Positions 48,223-60,418 of a DNA stretch of 64,000 nt are shown piece by piece. The notes under the pieces were generated by a model, which saw nothing but the letters and a program-made list of their open reading frames with translations, was not told the origin of the DNA and did no database searches. This DNA comes from RAM1 sp050247515. Its GTDB lineage: Bacteria > Pseudomonadota > Gammaproteobacteria > Burkholderiales > Burkholderiaceae_C. Position 1 is the stretch's first letter, and every line of letters begins with the position of its first letter. The stretch is taken from NCBI GenBank assembly GCA_050247515.1, contig JBFWUB010000014.1, forward strand, positions 58,358 to 122,357, in the 5' to 3' direction. The position numbers and the translations under genes were made by a program.

Positions 48223-49386
48223 ATGAAGATTCACGAGTACCAAGGCAAGGACATCTTGCGTAGTTTTGGTGTGCCCGTCCCGCGCGGCATTCCCGCGTTC
48301 ACGGTGCAGGAGGCGGTGGAAGCCGCCCAGAAGCTGGGCGGCCCGGTCTGGGTGGTCAAGGCGCAGATTCATGCCGGCGGCCGCGGCAAGGGCGGTGGCG
48401 TCAAGGTGGCCAAGAGCATTGACGACGTCAAGCGGCTGGCTGGCGACATCCTGGGGATGCAGCTCAAGACGCACCAGACCGGCCCCGAAGGCCAGAAAGT
48501 CCGCCGCCTGTACATCGAAGACGGCGCCGACATCCAGAAGGAGTACTACCTGTCCGTGGTGACCGACCGTGCGACGCAGAAGGTGGCCTTCATCGCCTCC
48601 AGCGAAGGCGGCATGGACATCGAGGAAGTGGCGCATTCCACCCCCGAGAAGATCATCACCGAGTTCATTGACCCGCTGGCCGGCCTGACCGAAGCCCAGG
48701 GCAAGAAGATCGCCAACGCCATCGGCATGCCGGCCGATTCGCAGGCGCAGTTCATCGACGTCTGCCAGAAGCTCTACAAGTGCTACATGGACACGGACGC
48801 GTCGCTGGTGGAAATCAACCCGCTGAACCGCGACAGCAAGGGCAACATCATTGCGCTGGACGCCAAGTTCAACTTTGACAGCAACGCGCTGTTCCGCCAC
48901 CCCGAAATCGTCGCCCTGCGCGACCTGGACGAAGAAGACCCGGCCGAAGTCGAGGCCTCCAAATTCGACCTGGCCTACATCAGCCTGGACGGCAACATCG
49001 GCTGCCTGGTCAACGGCGCCGGCCTGGCCATGGCCACCATGGACACCATCAAGCTGTTCGGCGGCGAGCCGGCGAACTTCCTGGACGTGGGCGGCGGCGC
49101 CACCCCCGAGAAGGTCACCGAAGCCTTCAAGATCATGCTGAAGAACAAGAATGTCCAGGCCATCCTGGTCAACATCTTCGGCGGCATCATGAAATGCGAC
49201 ACCATCGCCACCGGTGTGATCGCGGCCTGCAAGGCCGTGAACCTGCAGGTTCCGCTGGTGGTGCGCATGAAGGGCACCAACGAAGTCGAAGGCAAGAAGC
49301 TGCTGGCGGATTCCGGCCTGCCCATCATCAGCGCCGACACCATGGCCGAAGCGGCCCAAAAAGTGGTTGCAGCCGTCAAAGCCTAA
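48223..49386 (+). CDS. sucC: Succinyl-CoA synthetase (ADP-forming) beta subunit
   Basis: A 387-residue subunit starting MKIHEYQGKDILRSFGVPVP. The ATP-grasp features include WVVKAQIHAGGRGKGGGVK, MDTDASLVEINPLNRDSKG and GNIGCLVNGAGLAMATMDT. It catalyses substrate-level phosphorylation in the TCA cycle together with SucD, encoded 9 bp downstream. An AGAGAGACC site precedes the ATG. Confidence 0.99.
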   Translation: MKIHEYQGKDILRSFGVPVPRGIPAFTVQEAVEAAQKLGGPVWVVKAQIHAGGRGKGGGVKVAKSIDDVKRLAGDILGMQLKTHQTGPEGQKVRRLYIEDGADIQKEYYLSVVTDRATQKVAFIASSEGGMDIEEVAHSTPEKIITEFIDPLAGLTEAQGKKIANAIGMPADSQAQFIDVCQKLYKCYMDTDASLVEINPLNRDSKGNIIALDAKFNFDSNALFRHPEIVALRDLDEEDPAEVEASKFDLAYISLDGNIGCLVNGAGLAMATMDTIKLFGGEPANFLDVGGGATPEKVTEAFKIMLKNKNVQAILVNIFGGIMKCDTIATGVIAACKAVNLQVPLVVRMKGTNEVEGKKLLADSGLPIISADTMAEAAQKVVAAVKA

Positions 49387-49395
49387 GGAACAGTC

Positions 49396-50289
49396 ATGTC
49401 GATCTACATCAACAAAGACACCAAAGTCATCACCCAGGGCATCACCGGCAAGACCGGCCAGTTCCACACGGAAAAGTGCCAGGAGTACGCCAACGGCAAA
49501 AACTGCTTCGTCGCCGGCGTGAACCCCAAGAAGGCCGGCGAGTCAATCTTCAACATCCCGATCTACGCATCGGTCAAGGAAGCCGCCAGCCAGACCGGCG
49601 CGACCGTTTCGGTGATCTACGTGCCGCCCGCGGGCGCTGCCGCCGCCATCTGGGAAGCCGTGGAAGCTGACCTGGACATGGCCATCTGCATTACCGAGGG
49701 CATCCCGGTGCGCGACATGCTTGAAGTGCGCAACAGGATGAAGGCCAAGGAAGCCGCCGGCGGCAAGAAAACGCTGCTGCTGGGCCCCAACTGCCCCGGC
49801 CTGATCACGCCTGACGAAATCAAGATCGGCATCATGCCCGGCCACATCCATCGCAAGGGCCGTATCGGCGTGGTGAGCCGCTCCGGCACGCTGACTTACG
49901 AAGCCGTGGCGCAGCTGACCGAAATCGGCCTGGGCCAGTCCAGCGCGGTGGGTATCGGCGGGGACCCGATCAACGGCCTGAAGCACATCGACGTGATGAA
50001 GGCCTTCAATGACGACCCGGATACCGACGCCGTCATCATGATCGGCGAAATCGGCGGCCCGGACGAGGCGGACGCCGCCCGCTGGTGCAAGGCCAACATG
50101 AAGAAGCCGGTCGTAGGCTTCATCGCCGGCGTGACGGCCCCCCCCGGCAAGCGCATGGGCCATGCCGGCGCGCTGATCTCCGGCGGCGCCGACACGGCCG
50201 ATGCCAAGTTGTCCATCATGGAAGAGTGCGGCTTTACCGTGACGCGCAATTTCTCGGAACTGGCCAAGCTGCTCAAGGCCAAGCTGTAA
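49396..50289 (+). CDS. sucD: Succinyl-CoA synthetase alpha subunit
   Basis: A 297-residue subunit starting MSIYINKDTKVITQGITG. The CoA-binding Rossmann region is followed by GPNCPGLITPDEIKIGIMPG, the SGTLTYEA block and the phosphohistidine loop ending GKRMGHAGALISGG, which holds the active-site His. Forms the enzyme with SucC. Confidence 0.99.
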   Translation: MSIYINKDTKVITQGITGKTGQFHTEKCQEYANGKNCFVAGVNPKKAGESIFNIPIYASVKEAASQTGATVSVIYVPPAGAAAAIWEAVEADLDMAICITEGIPVRDMLEVRNRMKAKEAAGGKKTLLLGPNCPGLITPDEIKIGIMPGHIHRKGRIGVVSRSGTLTYEAVAQLTEIGLGQSSAVGIGGDPINGLKHIDVMKAFNDDPDTDAVIMIGEIGGPDEADAARWCKANMKKPVVGFIAGVTAPPGKRMGHAGALISGGADTADAKLSIMEECGFTVTRNFSELAKLLKAKL

Positions 50290-50315
50290 GCCAATTCAGA
50301 GGCTGTGCAGGCGCC

Positions 50316-50330
50316 GCGCCCGTGGGGCGC
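50316..50330 (+). terminator. Possible sucCD terminator hairpin
   Basis: GCGCCC-GTG-GGGCGC is a 6-bp perfect stem 27 bp after the sucD stop, followed by TGCCGCTTATTTGC rather than a true T-run. Could equally be an mRNA-stabilising fold before the kinase operon. The rest of the 219-bp gap up to 50508 shows no other feature. Confidence 0.35.
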
Positions 50331-50508
50331 TGCCGCTTATTTGCAACAAATCGTAGTACCCCCGTGACAAAGTGCCTTGTCCGGCGCTGGTCCGTCTGTT
50401 ACCTTCGACATCCGCGGTGATCCGGCCGCCCGTGCCTTTGCGCCCGGGCGCATCAAGATGACCGCCAAGAACAACGGCTTGGTCTGCGAACTGGACAAGG
50501 GGCGGGAA

Positions 50509-53370
<2,862 letters not shown>

Positions 53371-53381
53371 GTCCAGCATCT

Positions 53382-54167
53382 ATGAACTACGAGTTTTGCC
53401 TACGTACCGATCCTGGGCTCGCACGCGAGAACAACGAGGACTCCGTTACCGTTGATGAGCCGACGCGTCTGGGCATCCTGGCAGACGGCATGGGGGGCTA
53501 CAACGCCGGAGAAATCGCCAGCGGCATGGCCACGGCGTTCATCAAGTCCGAGCTGGGGCGCTGGTTGTCTCAGGCCGGACGGCATGCCAATGCCAAGGAA
53601 GTGCGGCGCGCCATGGAGATCTGCGTCGACAACGCGAACCGCTCCATTTTCAACGCCGCCAATTCCAATCCCCAGTACAGCGGGATGGGCACTACCCTGG
53701 TGCTGGGCGTCTTCCAGGACACGCGGCTGATGCTGGGTCACATCGGTGATTCGCGCTGCTACCGCCTGCGTGACGGCGAATTTGTCCAGATCACCAAGGA
53801 CCATTCCCTGTTGCAGGAGCAGATGGATGCCGGGTTGATCACGCCTGAACAGGCGGCGACTTCCACCAACAAGAACCTCGTGACCCGCGCGCTTGGCGTG
53901 GAAGACGCCGTGCTGCTGGAGGTCAATGAGCACCGCGTGGAACCGGGCGATGTTTACCTGATGTGTTCCGACGGGCTGTCGGACATGGTGGACAACGAGA
54001 ATATCGCGCAATTGCTGGCGACGGAAGTGCCGCTGGAGCAAAAGGTCGTGCAATTGGTTGACGCGGCCAATGCCAATGGAGGGCGGGACAATATCTCGGT
54101 CCTGTTGGTGCAGGCACAAAGCGGCGTGAAAAAGCGCGGCTTGATTTCCAGATTGCTGGGAAAATAG
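53382..54167 (+). CDS. PP2C-family Ser/Thr protein phosphatase (Stp/PrpC type)
   Basis: A 261-residue phosphatase. Metal- and phosphate-binding motifs include LRTDPGLARENNEDS (Arg and Asp), ADGMGGYNAGE, GHIGDSRCYRLRDG, CSDGLSDMVDNE and GGRDNISVLL. It would reverse phosphorylation by the kinase encoded 11 bp upstream. The C-terminus is basic (SGVKKRGLISRLLGK). Confidence 0.96.
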   Translation: MNYEFCLRTDPGLARENNEDSVTVDEPTRLGILADGMGGYNAGEIASGMATAFIKSELGRWLSQAGRHANAKEVRRAMEICVDNANRSIFNAANSNPQYSGMGTTLVLGVFQDTRLMLGHIGDSRCYRLRDGEFVQITKDHSLLQEQMDAGLITPEQAATSTNKNLVTRALGVEDAVLLEVNEHRVEPGDVYLMCSDGLSDMVDNENIAQLLATEVPLEQKVVQLVDAANANGGRDNISVLLVQAQSGVKKRGLISRLLGK

Positions 54168-54215
54168 TCTTTCGCATTAGTTTTCCGGAAACAGGTTTAA
54201 AAACAGGAGTCGACC

Positions 54216-54890
54216 ATGCCGAAAATGATCGTTTCGATCGACGGTGTTGTCATCAAGGAAGTGCAGTTGACCAAGGACCGTACGACACTGGGTCGTCGGC
54301 CGTACAACGACATCGTGATTGATAACCTAGCTGTAAGCGGTGAGCACGCCGTATTGCAGATGACCGGCAACGAGGTCTACCTGGAAGACCTGAACAGCAC
54401 CAACGGGACCTATGTCAATGGCAAGGCCGTGAAGAAGCAGTTGCTGCAGAACAACGACACCGTCGAAATCGGCAAGTACAAGATCAAGTACATCAACGAA
54501 GCGGCCAGCGCAGGTTTTGAAAAGACGATGGTGATCAAGGCCGGCGGCGCCGGTCTGGCCGTGCCACCGCCGGCTGCCAGCCCCGCAGCGGCAGCGGCCG
54601 CAACGGCGCCCGTGGCTGAAGGCGCGGGGCCCAATGGCAGCATCAAGGTGCTCTCGGGCGCCGCCGCCGGACGCGAGGTGCCGCTGGTCAAGGTGGTCAC
54701 GACCATCGGCAAGCCGGGCGTGGCGGTTGCCGCCATTACCAAGCGACACAATGGCTTTGTGGTGGCCCATGTTGAAGGCGCCAACAAGCCCACGCTGAAC
54801 GGCGCGCCCATCGGCGCTGAGCCCGTGATGCTCAAGACGGGTGACCTGCTGGAGCTTGCGGGCACCCAGATGCAGTTCGTTCAGGCCTGA
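54216..54890 (+). CDS. Double FHA-domain protein
   Basis: A 224-residue protein. The N-terminal FHA domain (residues ~20-95) has the phosphothreonine-binding pattern TLGRRPYNDIVIDN, SGEHAVLQ and LEDLNSTNGTYVNGKAV. A linker with FEKTMVIKAGG, an Ala/Pro-rich stretch and a second, degenerate FHA-like domain (~140-220; TIGKPGVAVAAI, KPTLNGAPIG) follow. It is a likely reader of threonine phosphorylation by the adjacent kinase and may itself be a substrate at the EKT site. Confidence 0.93.
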   Translation: MPKMIVSIDGVVIKEVQLTKDRTTLGRRPYNDIVIDNLAVSGEHAVLQMTGNEVYLEDLNSTNGTYVNGKAVKKQLLQNNDTVEIGKYKIKYINEAASAGFEKTMVIKAGGAGLAVPPPAASPAAAAAATAPVAEGAGPNGSIKVLSGAAAGREVPLVKVVTTIGKPGVAVAAITKRHNGFVVAHVEGANKPTLNGAPIGAEPVMLKTGDLLELAGTQMQFVQA

Positions 54891-54907
54891 GGGTCTGCGG
54901 CGGACCC

Positions 54908-57157
54908 ATGGGATCACTTTCCAAGCACTGGTCCCGTATCGCGGTGACGCTGATACCGCTGATATTCGCGCTGCTGCACGCCAGTGGGGTGATGAAAATC
55001 GGTGTGCTTCAGCGGCTGGATGACATCATCTATGACGCACGGCTGCGCGCGACCATGCCCAAAACGCTCGACGAGCGTATCGTCATTGTCGATATCGATG
55101 AAAAAAGCCTGGCCGAAGTGGGCCGCTGGCCCTGGGGACGCAACAAGCTGGCGGAACTGGTGGATGACCTTTTCGAGCGCCAGAAGATCACCTTGCTGGG
55201 CTTTGACGTGGTGTTTGCGGAGGCCGACGAAAGCTCGGGTCTCAAGCGGTTGCGTCAGCTCGCGCAGAGCGAACTCAAGGACCAGACGGGGTTCACCGAA
55301 CGGTTGAACCAGTTGCAGGGCGTGCTGGACTACGATGCCGCGTTTGCCCGCTCGCTGGAAAAAAAGGCCGTGGTGCTGGGCTACTATTTCACCAGCGACC
55401 GCGACGGGCGCACCTCCGGCGCGCTGCCCGCGCCCGTGATGGAAAAAGACGCCCTGCAGGGCCGACCCATCAAGTTCACAAGCTGGAACGGTTACGGCTC
55501 CAATATCGAGCAGATTGCCAAGGCCGCGCCAATGGCGGGCTTTTTCAACTCCATCACCGAGGGCGATGGCGTTGTCCGCTCGATTCCGCTGATTGCCGAG
55601 TACAAGGGGCAGTACTATGAGTCGCTGTCCATGGCCATGTTCCGCATGCTGGTCGGGCTGCCTTCGGTCGTGCCCGGCTTTCCGCAGGAGCGCTTCATCA
55701 ACCGAAGCTATCAGGGACTGGAAAGTATCCTGCTCAAGCAGGGCGGCAGGACGCTTGCAGTGCCGGTGGACGACCGCGTTGCCACCCTGGTGCCTTTTCG
55801 CGGCCCGGGTGGGGTCAATGGCGGGTCGTTCAAGTACATCTCCGCGGCCGACCTGCTGGCCAAGCGCGTTCCGGCTGGCGCGCTCAAGGACAAGATTGTT
55901 TTGCTGGGAACGACCGCGCCCGGCCTGCTGGACCTTCGCGTCACGCCTGTGGGCGAAACCTATCCTGGCGTGGAGACGCATGCCAACGTGATTTCGGGCC
56001 TGCTTGACGGCAAGACCTTTGTGAAGCCGGACTATGCGGTGGGATTTGAGGTCGTAGTGCTGCTGCTGGCGGGCATTACGCTGGCCTTCGCGCTGCCGCT
56101 GCTTTCGGCACCCCGCGCCGTGGCGGCCAGCGTGGCCGTGATCGGGGCGCTGGTGGCGCTCAATTTCTGGCTCTACCTGGGTTACGGCCTGGTGCTGCCG
56201 CTGGCGTCGGCGCTGGTCATGGCGCTGACAGCCTTTGCGTTGAACATGAGCTACGGCTACTTTGTGGAAAGCCGTTCCAAGCGCGAACTGGCCAACCTGT
56301 TCGGTACCTATGTTCCGCCCGAGCTGGTGGACGAAATGGTCAAGGACCCCGACAGCTACAGCATGAAGGCCACCAGCAAGGAACTGACCGTGATGTTCTG
56401 CGACATGCGGGGCTTCACCAAGATGTCCGAAAAGATGGAGCCCACCCAGCTGCAGGAACTGCTCAACGGCGTGTTCAGCCGACTGACTGACCTGATCCGC
56501 GCCAACCGCGGCACCATCGACAAGTACATGGGCGATTGCGTGATGGCCTTCTGGGGGGCGCCGGTGGATACGCCCAACCATGCACACCTGGCGACCAAGA
56601 CCGCCATGGAAATGGCCAATGCGGTCCGCAAGATCAATGAGGAGCATCGCGCCAAGGGCCTGCCCGAGATCGGGGTGGGCATCGGCCTGAACACCGGCAC
56701 CATGTGCGTGGGCGACATGGGCTCTGACATCCGGCGCAGCTACACCGTGATCGGTGATTCCGTGAACCTGGGTTCCCGCCTCGAAGGCCTTTCCAAGACC
56801 TATGGCGTTGACATCGTGGTGAGCGAATCCACCCGCAAGCTGGCACCTGACTTTGCCTGGCAGGAGCTGGACAAGGTTCGTGTCAAGGGCAAGGAGCAGG
56901 CGGTATCGATCTTCTGGCCCATGGCGCCGGCCGACCGGCTGGAGAAGCCCCATGCCGACGAACTCAAGGCCTGGGGCGCGCTTCTCAAGGCCTACCGGTC
57001 CCAGGACTGGGACCAGGCGGACGTGCAACTGCTGAACCTGCAGCGCATGAACGCCAAAAAATACCTTTACGAGCTGTACGCTGAACGTGTAGCCTCAATG
57101 AGGTTGTTGCCCTTTGATCCCGAATGGGATGGCGCGACGAACTTTGAGACCAAGTGA
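54908..57157 (+). CDS. CHASE2-domain class III adenylate/guanylate cyclase
   Basis: A 749-residue membrane protein: a membrane segment near residue 10-28, a CHASE2 domain (~40-370; IVIVDIDEKSLAEVGRWPWG is the same opening as in the kinase), three membrane helices (~375-450), then the cyclase domain (~490-670). Catalytic features are FCDMRGFTKMS (metal-binding Asp), TIDKYMGDCVMAFWGAP (purine-selecting Lys and second Asp) and YTVIGDSVNLGSRLEG (Asn/Arg). The Lys plus Thr pattern favours ATP. It shares its sensor type with the kinase upstream, so both may respond to the same signal. Confidence 0.93.
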   Translation: MGSLSKHWSRIAVTLIPLIFALLHASGVMKIGVLQRLDDIIYDARLRATMPKTLDERIVIVDIDEKSLAEVGRWPWGRNKLAELVDDLFERQKITLLGFDVVFAEADESSGLKRLRQLAQSELKDQTGFTERLNQLQGVLDYDAAFARSLEKKAVVLGYYFTSDRDGRTSGALPAPVMEKDALQGRPIKFTSWNGYGSNIEQIAKAAPMAGFFNSITEGDGVVRSIPLIAEYKGQYYESLSMAMFRMLVGLPSVVPGFPQERFINRSYQGLESILLKQGGRTLAVPVDDRVATLVPFRGPGGVNGGSFKYISAADLLAKRVPAGALKDKIVLLGTTAPGLLDLRVTPVGETYPGVETHANVISGLLDGKTFVKPDYAVGFEVVVLLLAGITLAFALPLLSAPRAVAASVAVIGALVALNFWLYLGYGLVLPLASALVMALTAFALNMSYGYFVESRSKRELANLFGTYVPPELVDEMVKDPDSYSMKATSKELTVMFCDMRGFTKMSEKMEPTQLQELLNGVFSRLTDLIRANRGTIDKYMGDCVMAFWGAPVDTPNHAHLATKTAMEMANAVRKINEEHRAKGLPEIGVGIGLNTGTMCVGDMGSDIRRSYTVIGDSVNLGSRLEGLSKTYGVDIVVSESTRKLAPDFAWQELDKVRVKGKEQAVSIFWPMAPADRLEKPHADELKAWGALLKAYRSQDWDQADVQLLNLQRMNAKKYLYELYAERVASMRLLPFDPEWDGATNFETK

Positions 57158-57166
57158 GGTGCCAGG

Positions 57167-57958
57167 ATGAAGGTCAGGGTGTTGGGCTGCTCCGGAGCAA
57201 TTGCCAAGGACTGCCGGACCACGTCTTTCCTGATTGACGATGACGTCCTCATCGACGCCGGTACTGGCGTGGGTGATCTGGCGCTGGAAGAAATGCGTGG
57301 CATCAATCATGTGCTGCTGACCCATTCACACCTGGACCATGTGGCCGCGCTGCCGCTGATGATTGACGCCATTGCCTCGCAGCGAACGTCCCCCGTCAAG
57401 ATTCATGCGCTGGCGGGAACCATCGCCGCGCTGAAGACGCATATTTTCAACAACGTGATCTGGCCGGACTTCAGCCGCATCCCCACGCCACAGGCGCCGT
57501 TCATCACATTCCAGGAAATCCAGGTGGGGCAGACGCTGGACTTCAAGGGCAAGCGTATCGAGGTCTTGCCGGCCGTGCACACCGTGCCGGCGGTTGGTTA
57601 TGCGGTGACCGCGGGGCGCGGCTGCTGGATTTTCACCGGCGATACCGAGCGCAACCCGGCATTCTGGCGCCGCATCAACCAGATGAATGTGGCCGCGCTC
57701 ATCATCGAAACCGCCTTCAGCAACCGCGAAAAGGATCTGGCGCGACGCAGCCTGCACCTGTCGCCGCATGCCCTGGCCGAAGAGCTGGACTGCATCGACA
57801 AGGGTAAATCATTCCCTATCTACATCACCCATACCAAGCCAGCCGAAACCGAGTTGATCATGGCGGAGATCCAGCGGTTTGACCAGACGCAGCCATTTGG
57901 CCCCAATGTCACGCACGACATCCGCTGGCTGCGTGCCGGACAGGAGTTCGACCTATGA
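57167..57958 (+). CDS. Metallo-beta-lactamase-fold 3',5'-cyclic-nucleotide phosphodiesterase-like
   Basis: A 263-residue protein with the motif THSHLDHVAALP (HxHxDH metal site), further metal ligands in PAVHTVPAVGYAV, WIFTGDTERNP and a late THTKPAE. The sequence KVRVLGCSGAIAKD at the start matches RNase Z-like / class II phosphodiesterases. Its position directly after the cyclase gene suggests it removes the cyclic nucleotide; a hydrolase of another phosphodiester remains possible. It overlaps the next gene by ATGA. Confidence 0.88.
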   Translation: MKVRVLGCSGAIAKDCRTTSFLIDDDVLIDAGTGVGDLALEEMRGINHVLLTHSHLDHVAALPLMIDAIASQRTSPVKIHALAGTIAALKTHIFNNVIWPDFSRIPTPQAPFITFQEIQVGQTLDFKGKRIEVLPAVHTVPAVGYAVTAGRGCWIFTGDTERNPAFWRRINQMNVAALIIETAFSNREKDLARRSLHLSPHALAEELDCIDKGKSFPIYITHTKPAETELIMAEIQRFDQTQPFGPNVTHDIRWLRAGQEFDL

Positions 57959-60372
57959 ACGCGGTCATGAAGCCGGCGGGCGAAAAAGATTCGGAACAGG
58001 CGTTCTATGACTCGCAAATGCTGCCGCCTGACAAGCGTGGCGTGTCATTTGAGGCACTGTTCTTCCGCCAGCTGCAACATGTCACGACCCGCATCCACGA
58101 AACCGAAAATGTGGACCAGATCATGCTGGAGGTCAGCCAGGACATCTGCAAGCTGCTGAACGCGGACCGGCTGACGCTGTATGCCGTCAATGACGACCGC
58201 ACGGCCATCGTCTCCAAGATCAAGACGGGGCTGAACACCAGCCGTGACCTCAAACTGCCCATCAGTGCCCAAAGCATCGCCGGCTATGTGGCGTTCTCCA
58301 AGCAGCCCGTCAATATCGCTGACGTGTATGACGACGATGCACTCAAGCGCGTTCATCCCACGCTGAGCTTCCTCAAGGAAGTGGACAAGCGTTCGGGCTA
58401 CCGCACGAAGCAGATACTGGTGGTGCCCATACTGGATGGTGAGGCGCTGCATGGCGTGCTGCAAGTCATCAACAACAAGAGCGACCAGCCCTTTGGCGAA
58501 CTGGAGGTGGAGGGTGCGGCCCAGCTGTGCAAGACGCTGGCCACCGCCATCCGCCAGCGCATGCAGAAGGCCGAGGAAGGCTCGCGGCGCAAGGCCACGA
58601 AGTACGACGGCCTGGTAACCGACGGAGTGCTCACAGCCGATGAGCTGCAGCAGTGCATCCAGAGTGCGCGCGAGGAAGCCAAGCCGGTTGAGCACATGCT
58701 GATGGCGCAGTTCCAGATCCGCCCGGCCCAGATCGGTCCCTCGCTGGCCAAGTTCTTTGGCGTGCCCTACGAGCCGTTCAACAGCGGACGCATCCGCTCG
58801 GAAATGCTGCATGGCCCGCTCAAGCGCGACTTCCTTGTGGAGCAGGGCTGGATTCCACTGGAAGAATCTCCCGAAGGTCTGGTGGTCATGTGCGTGGACC
58901 CCGAGGCAGTACGCGGTTCGCGAATCGTGCCGCAGGTGTTTGCCCGCCAGTCGAAGTTTGCGTACAAGGTAACGACGCAAACCGAGTTCGAGGAGACCCT
59001 CAGCCAGCTCTACGGCGCCGGGGCCGAAGGCGGCACGATCGACGAACTGCTGGCTGACCTGAGCGCGCCCATTGACGACGAGAGCGGGGACGACTCCTCA
59101 CTTGAATCCGCGGCGGCCGACAACGAACTGGTCAAATTCGTCAACAAGGTGATCGTGGACGCCTACAACCTGAAGGCGTCAGACATTCACATAGAGCCGC
59201 TGCCGGGCAAGGCCAAAACCGGCATCCGCCTTCGCATCGACGGCAGCCTGCAGCCCTACATCGAGGTGCCGTCGCATTTCCGACAGGCGCTGGTTACGCG
59301 CCTGAAGATCATGTGCGACCTGGACATTTCCGAAAAGCGCAAGCCCCAGGACGGCAAGATCAAGTTCAAGAAGTTCGGCCCGCTGGACATCGAACTGCGC
59401 GTGGCGACCATCCCGTCGGCGGGCGGCGTCGAAGACATCGTCATGCGTATCCTGGCTGCGGGCGAGCCTATCCCGCTGGAAAAGCTGGGCCTGACACCGC
59501 ACAACCGCGACCGCGTTGAAAAGACCGTGAGCAAGCCCTATGGCCTGTTCTACGTGTGTGGCCCCACCGGCTCGGGCAAGACCACCACACTGCACTCCAT
59601 CCTCAAGTTCCTCAACACGCCCGACACCAAGATCTGGACGGCCGAGGACCCGGTGGAAATCACGCAAAAGGGTCTGCGCCAGGTGCAGGTCAACAAGAAG
59701 GCCGGCATCGACTTTGCCCTGGTCATGCGCGCCTTCCTGCGTGCTGACCCGGACATCATCATGGTGGGTGAGTCGCGCGACAAGGAAACCGTGTCCATGG
59801 GTGTGGAGGCTTCGCTCACCGGCCACCTGGTGTTCTCGACCCTGCACACCAACTCCGCGCCAGAGTCCATCACGCGCTTGCTGGACATGGGCATGGACCC
59901 GTTCAACTTTGCCGATGCGTTGCTGGGCATCCTGGCGCAGCGCCTGGCCAAGCGGCTGTGCGACTGCAAGCAGGATTACACGCCCGACGGCGAGGAAATC
60001 AAGACCTTCGTCGCTGAATACGCCGAAGACCTGCGACACACCGCTGCCTGGAAGGCCGACTACGCGGGAGAGGCGAAGAAGCTGTACGAATCCTGGGTCA
60101 AGACCTACGGCGAGAACGGCAAGCTCAAGTTCTATCGGCCCGTGGGCTGCGACAAATGCGGCAAGTCCGGCTACAAGGGGCGCGTGGGCCTGCACGAATT
60201 GCTGATCGCTGATGACGATGTGAAAAAGCTGATCCAGGAGCGGGCCCGCGTCGCCGAACTGTTCGTCTGCGCCGTGGGCGGCGGTATGCGAACACTGAAG
60301 ATGGACGGCATGGAAAAGATCATGATGGGGTTGACGGATCTGAAGCAGGTGAGGTCGGTTTGTATCAAGTGA
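57955..60372 (+). CDS. GspE/PilB-type secretion/pilus ATPase with N-terminal GAF domain
   Basis: An 805-residue protein. Residues ~35-205 form a GAF domain (VDQIMLEVSQDICKLLNADR, ILVVPILDGEALHGVLQVIN split). A T2SSE-N-like segment (~215-350) follows, then the ATPase core: Walker A GPTGSGKTTTLHSI, Asp box WTAEDPVEITQKG, Walker B IIMVGESRDKETVSMGVEA, and a His box FSTLHTNSA. The Cys pairs CDCKQ and CDKCGKSGYKGR bind zinc. The PilB consensus GEIRD reads GESRD. It would power pilus or secretion-related assembly; no PilC/GspF gene is in the window. Cotranslated with the phosphodiesterase. Confidence 0.93.
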   Translation: MNAVMKPAGEKDSEQAFYDSQMLPPDKRGVSFEALFFRQLQHVTTRIHETENVDQIMLEVSQDICKLLNADRLTLYAVNDDRTAIVSKIKTGLNTSRDLKLPISAQSIAGYVAFSKQPVNIADVYDDDALKRVHPTLSFLKEVDKRSGYRTKQILVVPILDGEALHGVLQVINNKSDQPFGELEVEGAAQLCKTLATAIRQRMQKAEEGSRRKATKYDGLVTDGVLTADELQQCIQSAREEAKPVEHMLMAQFQIRPAQIGPSLAKFFGVPYEPFNSGRIRSEMLHGPLKRDFLVEQGWIPLEESPEGLVVMCVDPEAVRGSRIVPQVFARQSKFAYKVTTQTEFEETLSQLYGAGAEGGTIDELLADLSAPIDDESGDDSSLESAAADNELVKFVNKVIVDAYNLKASDIHIEPLPGKAKTGIRLRIDGSLQPYIEVPSHFRQALVTRLKIMCDLDISEKRKPQDGKIKFKKFGPLDIELRVATIPSAGGVEDIVMRILAAGEPIPLEKLGLTPHNRDRVEKTVSKPYGLFYVCGPTGSGKTTTLHSILKFLNTPDTKIWTAEDPVEITQKGLRQVQVNKKAGIDFALVMRAFLRADPDIIMVGESRDKETVSMGVEASLTGHLVFSTLHTNSAPESITRLLDMGMDPFNFADALLGILAQRLAKRLCDCKQDYTPDGEEIKTFVAEYAEDLRHTAAWKADYAGEAKKLYESWVKTYGENGKLKFYRPVGCDKCGKSGYKGRVGLHELLIADDDVKKLIQERARVAELFVCAVGGGMRTLKMDGMEKIMMGLTDLKQVRSVCIK

Positions 60373-60418
60373 TGCTTGTTGAGCGCATCAAAGTCCTGGA
60401 GGGCTGGCGGGTTTTGAG

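Noticed and set aside
60361..60418. A terminator between the GAF-PilB-type gene and the TPR gene
   Set aside because: No stable hairpin with a T-run is visible in the 46-bp gap, so the end of the signalling operon cannot be placed there from sequence.
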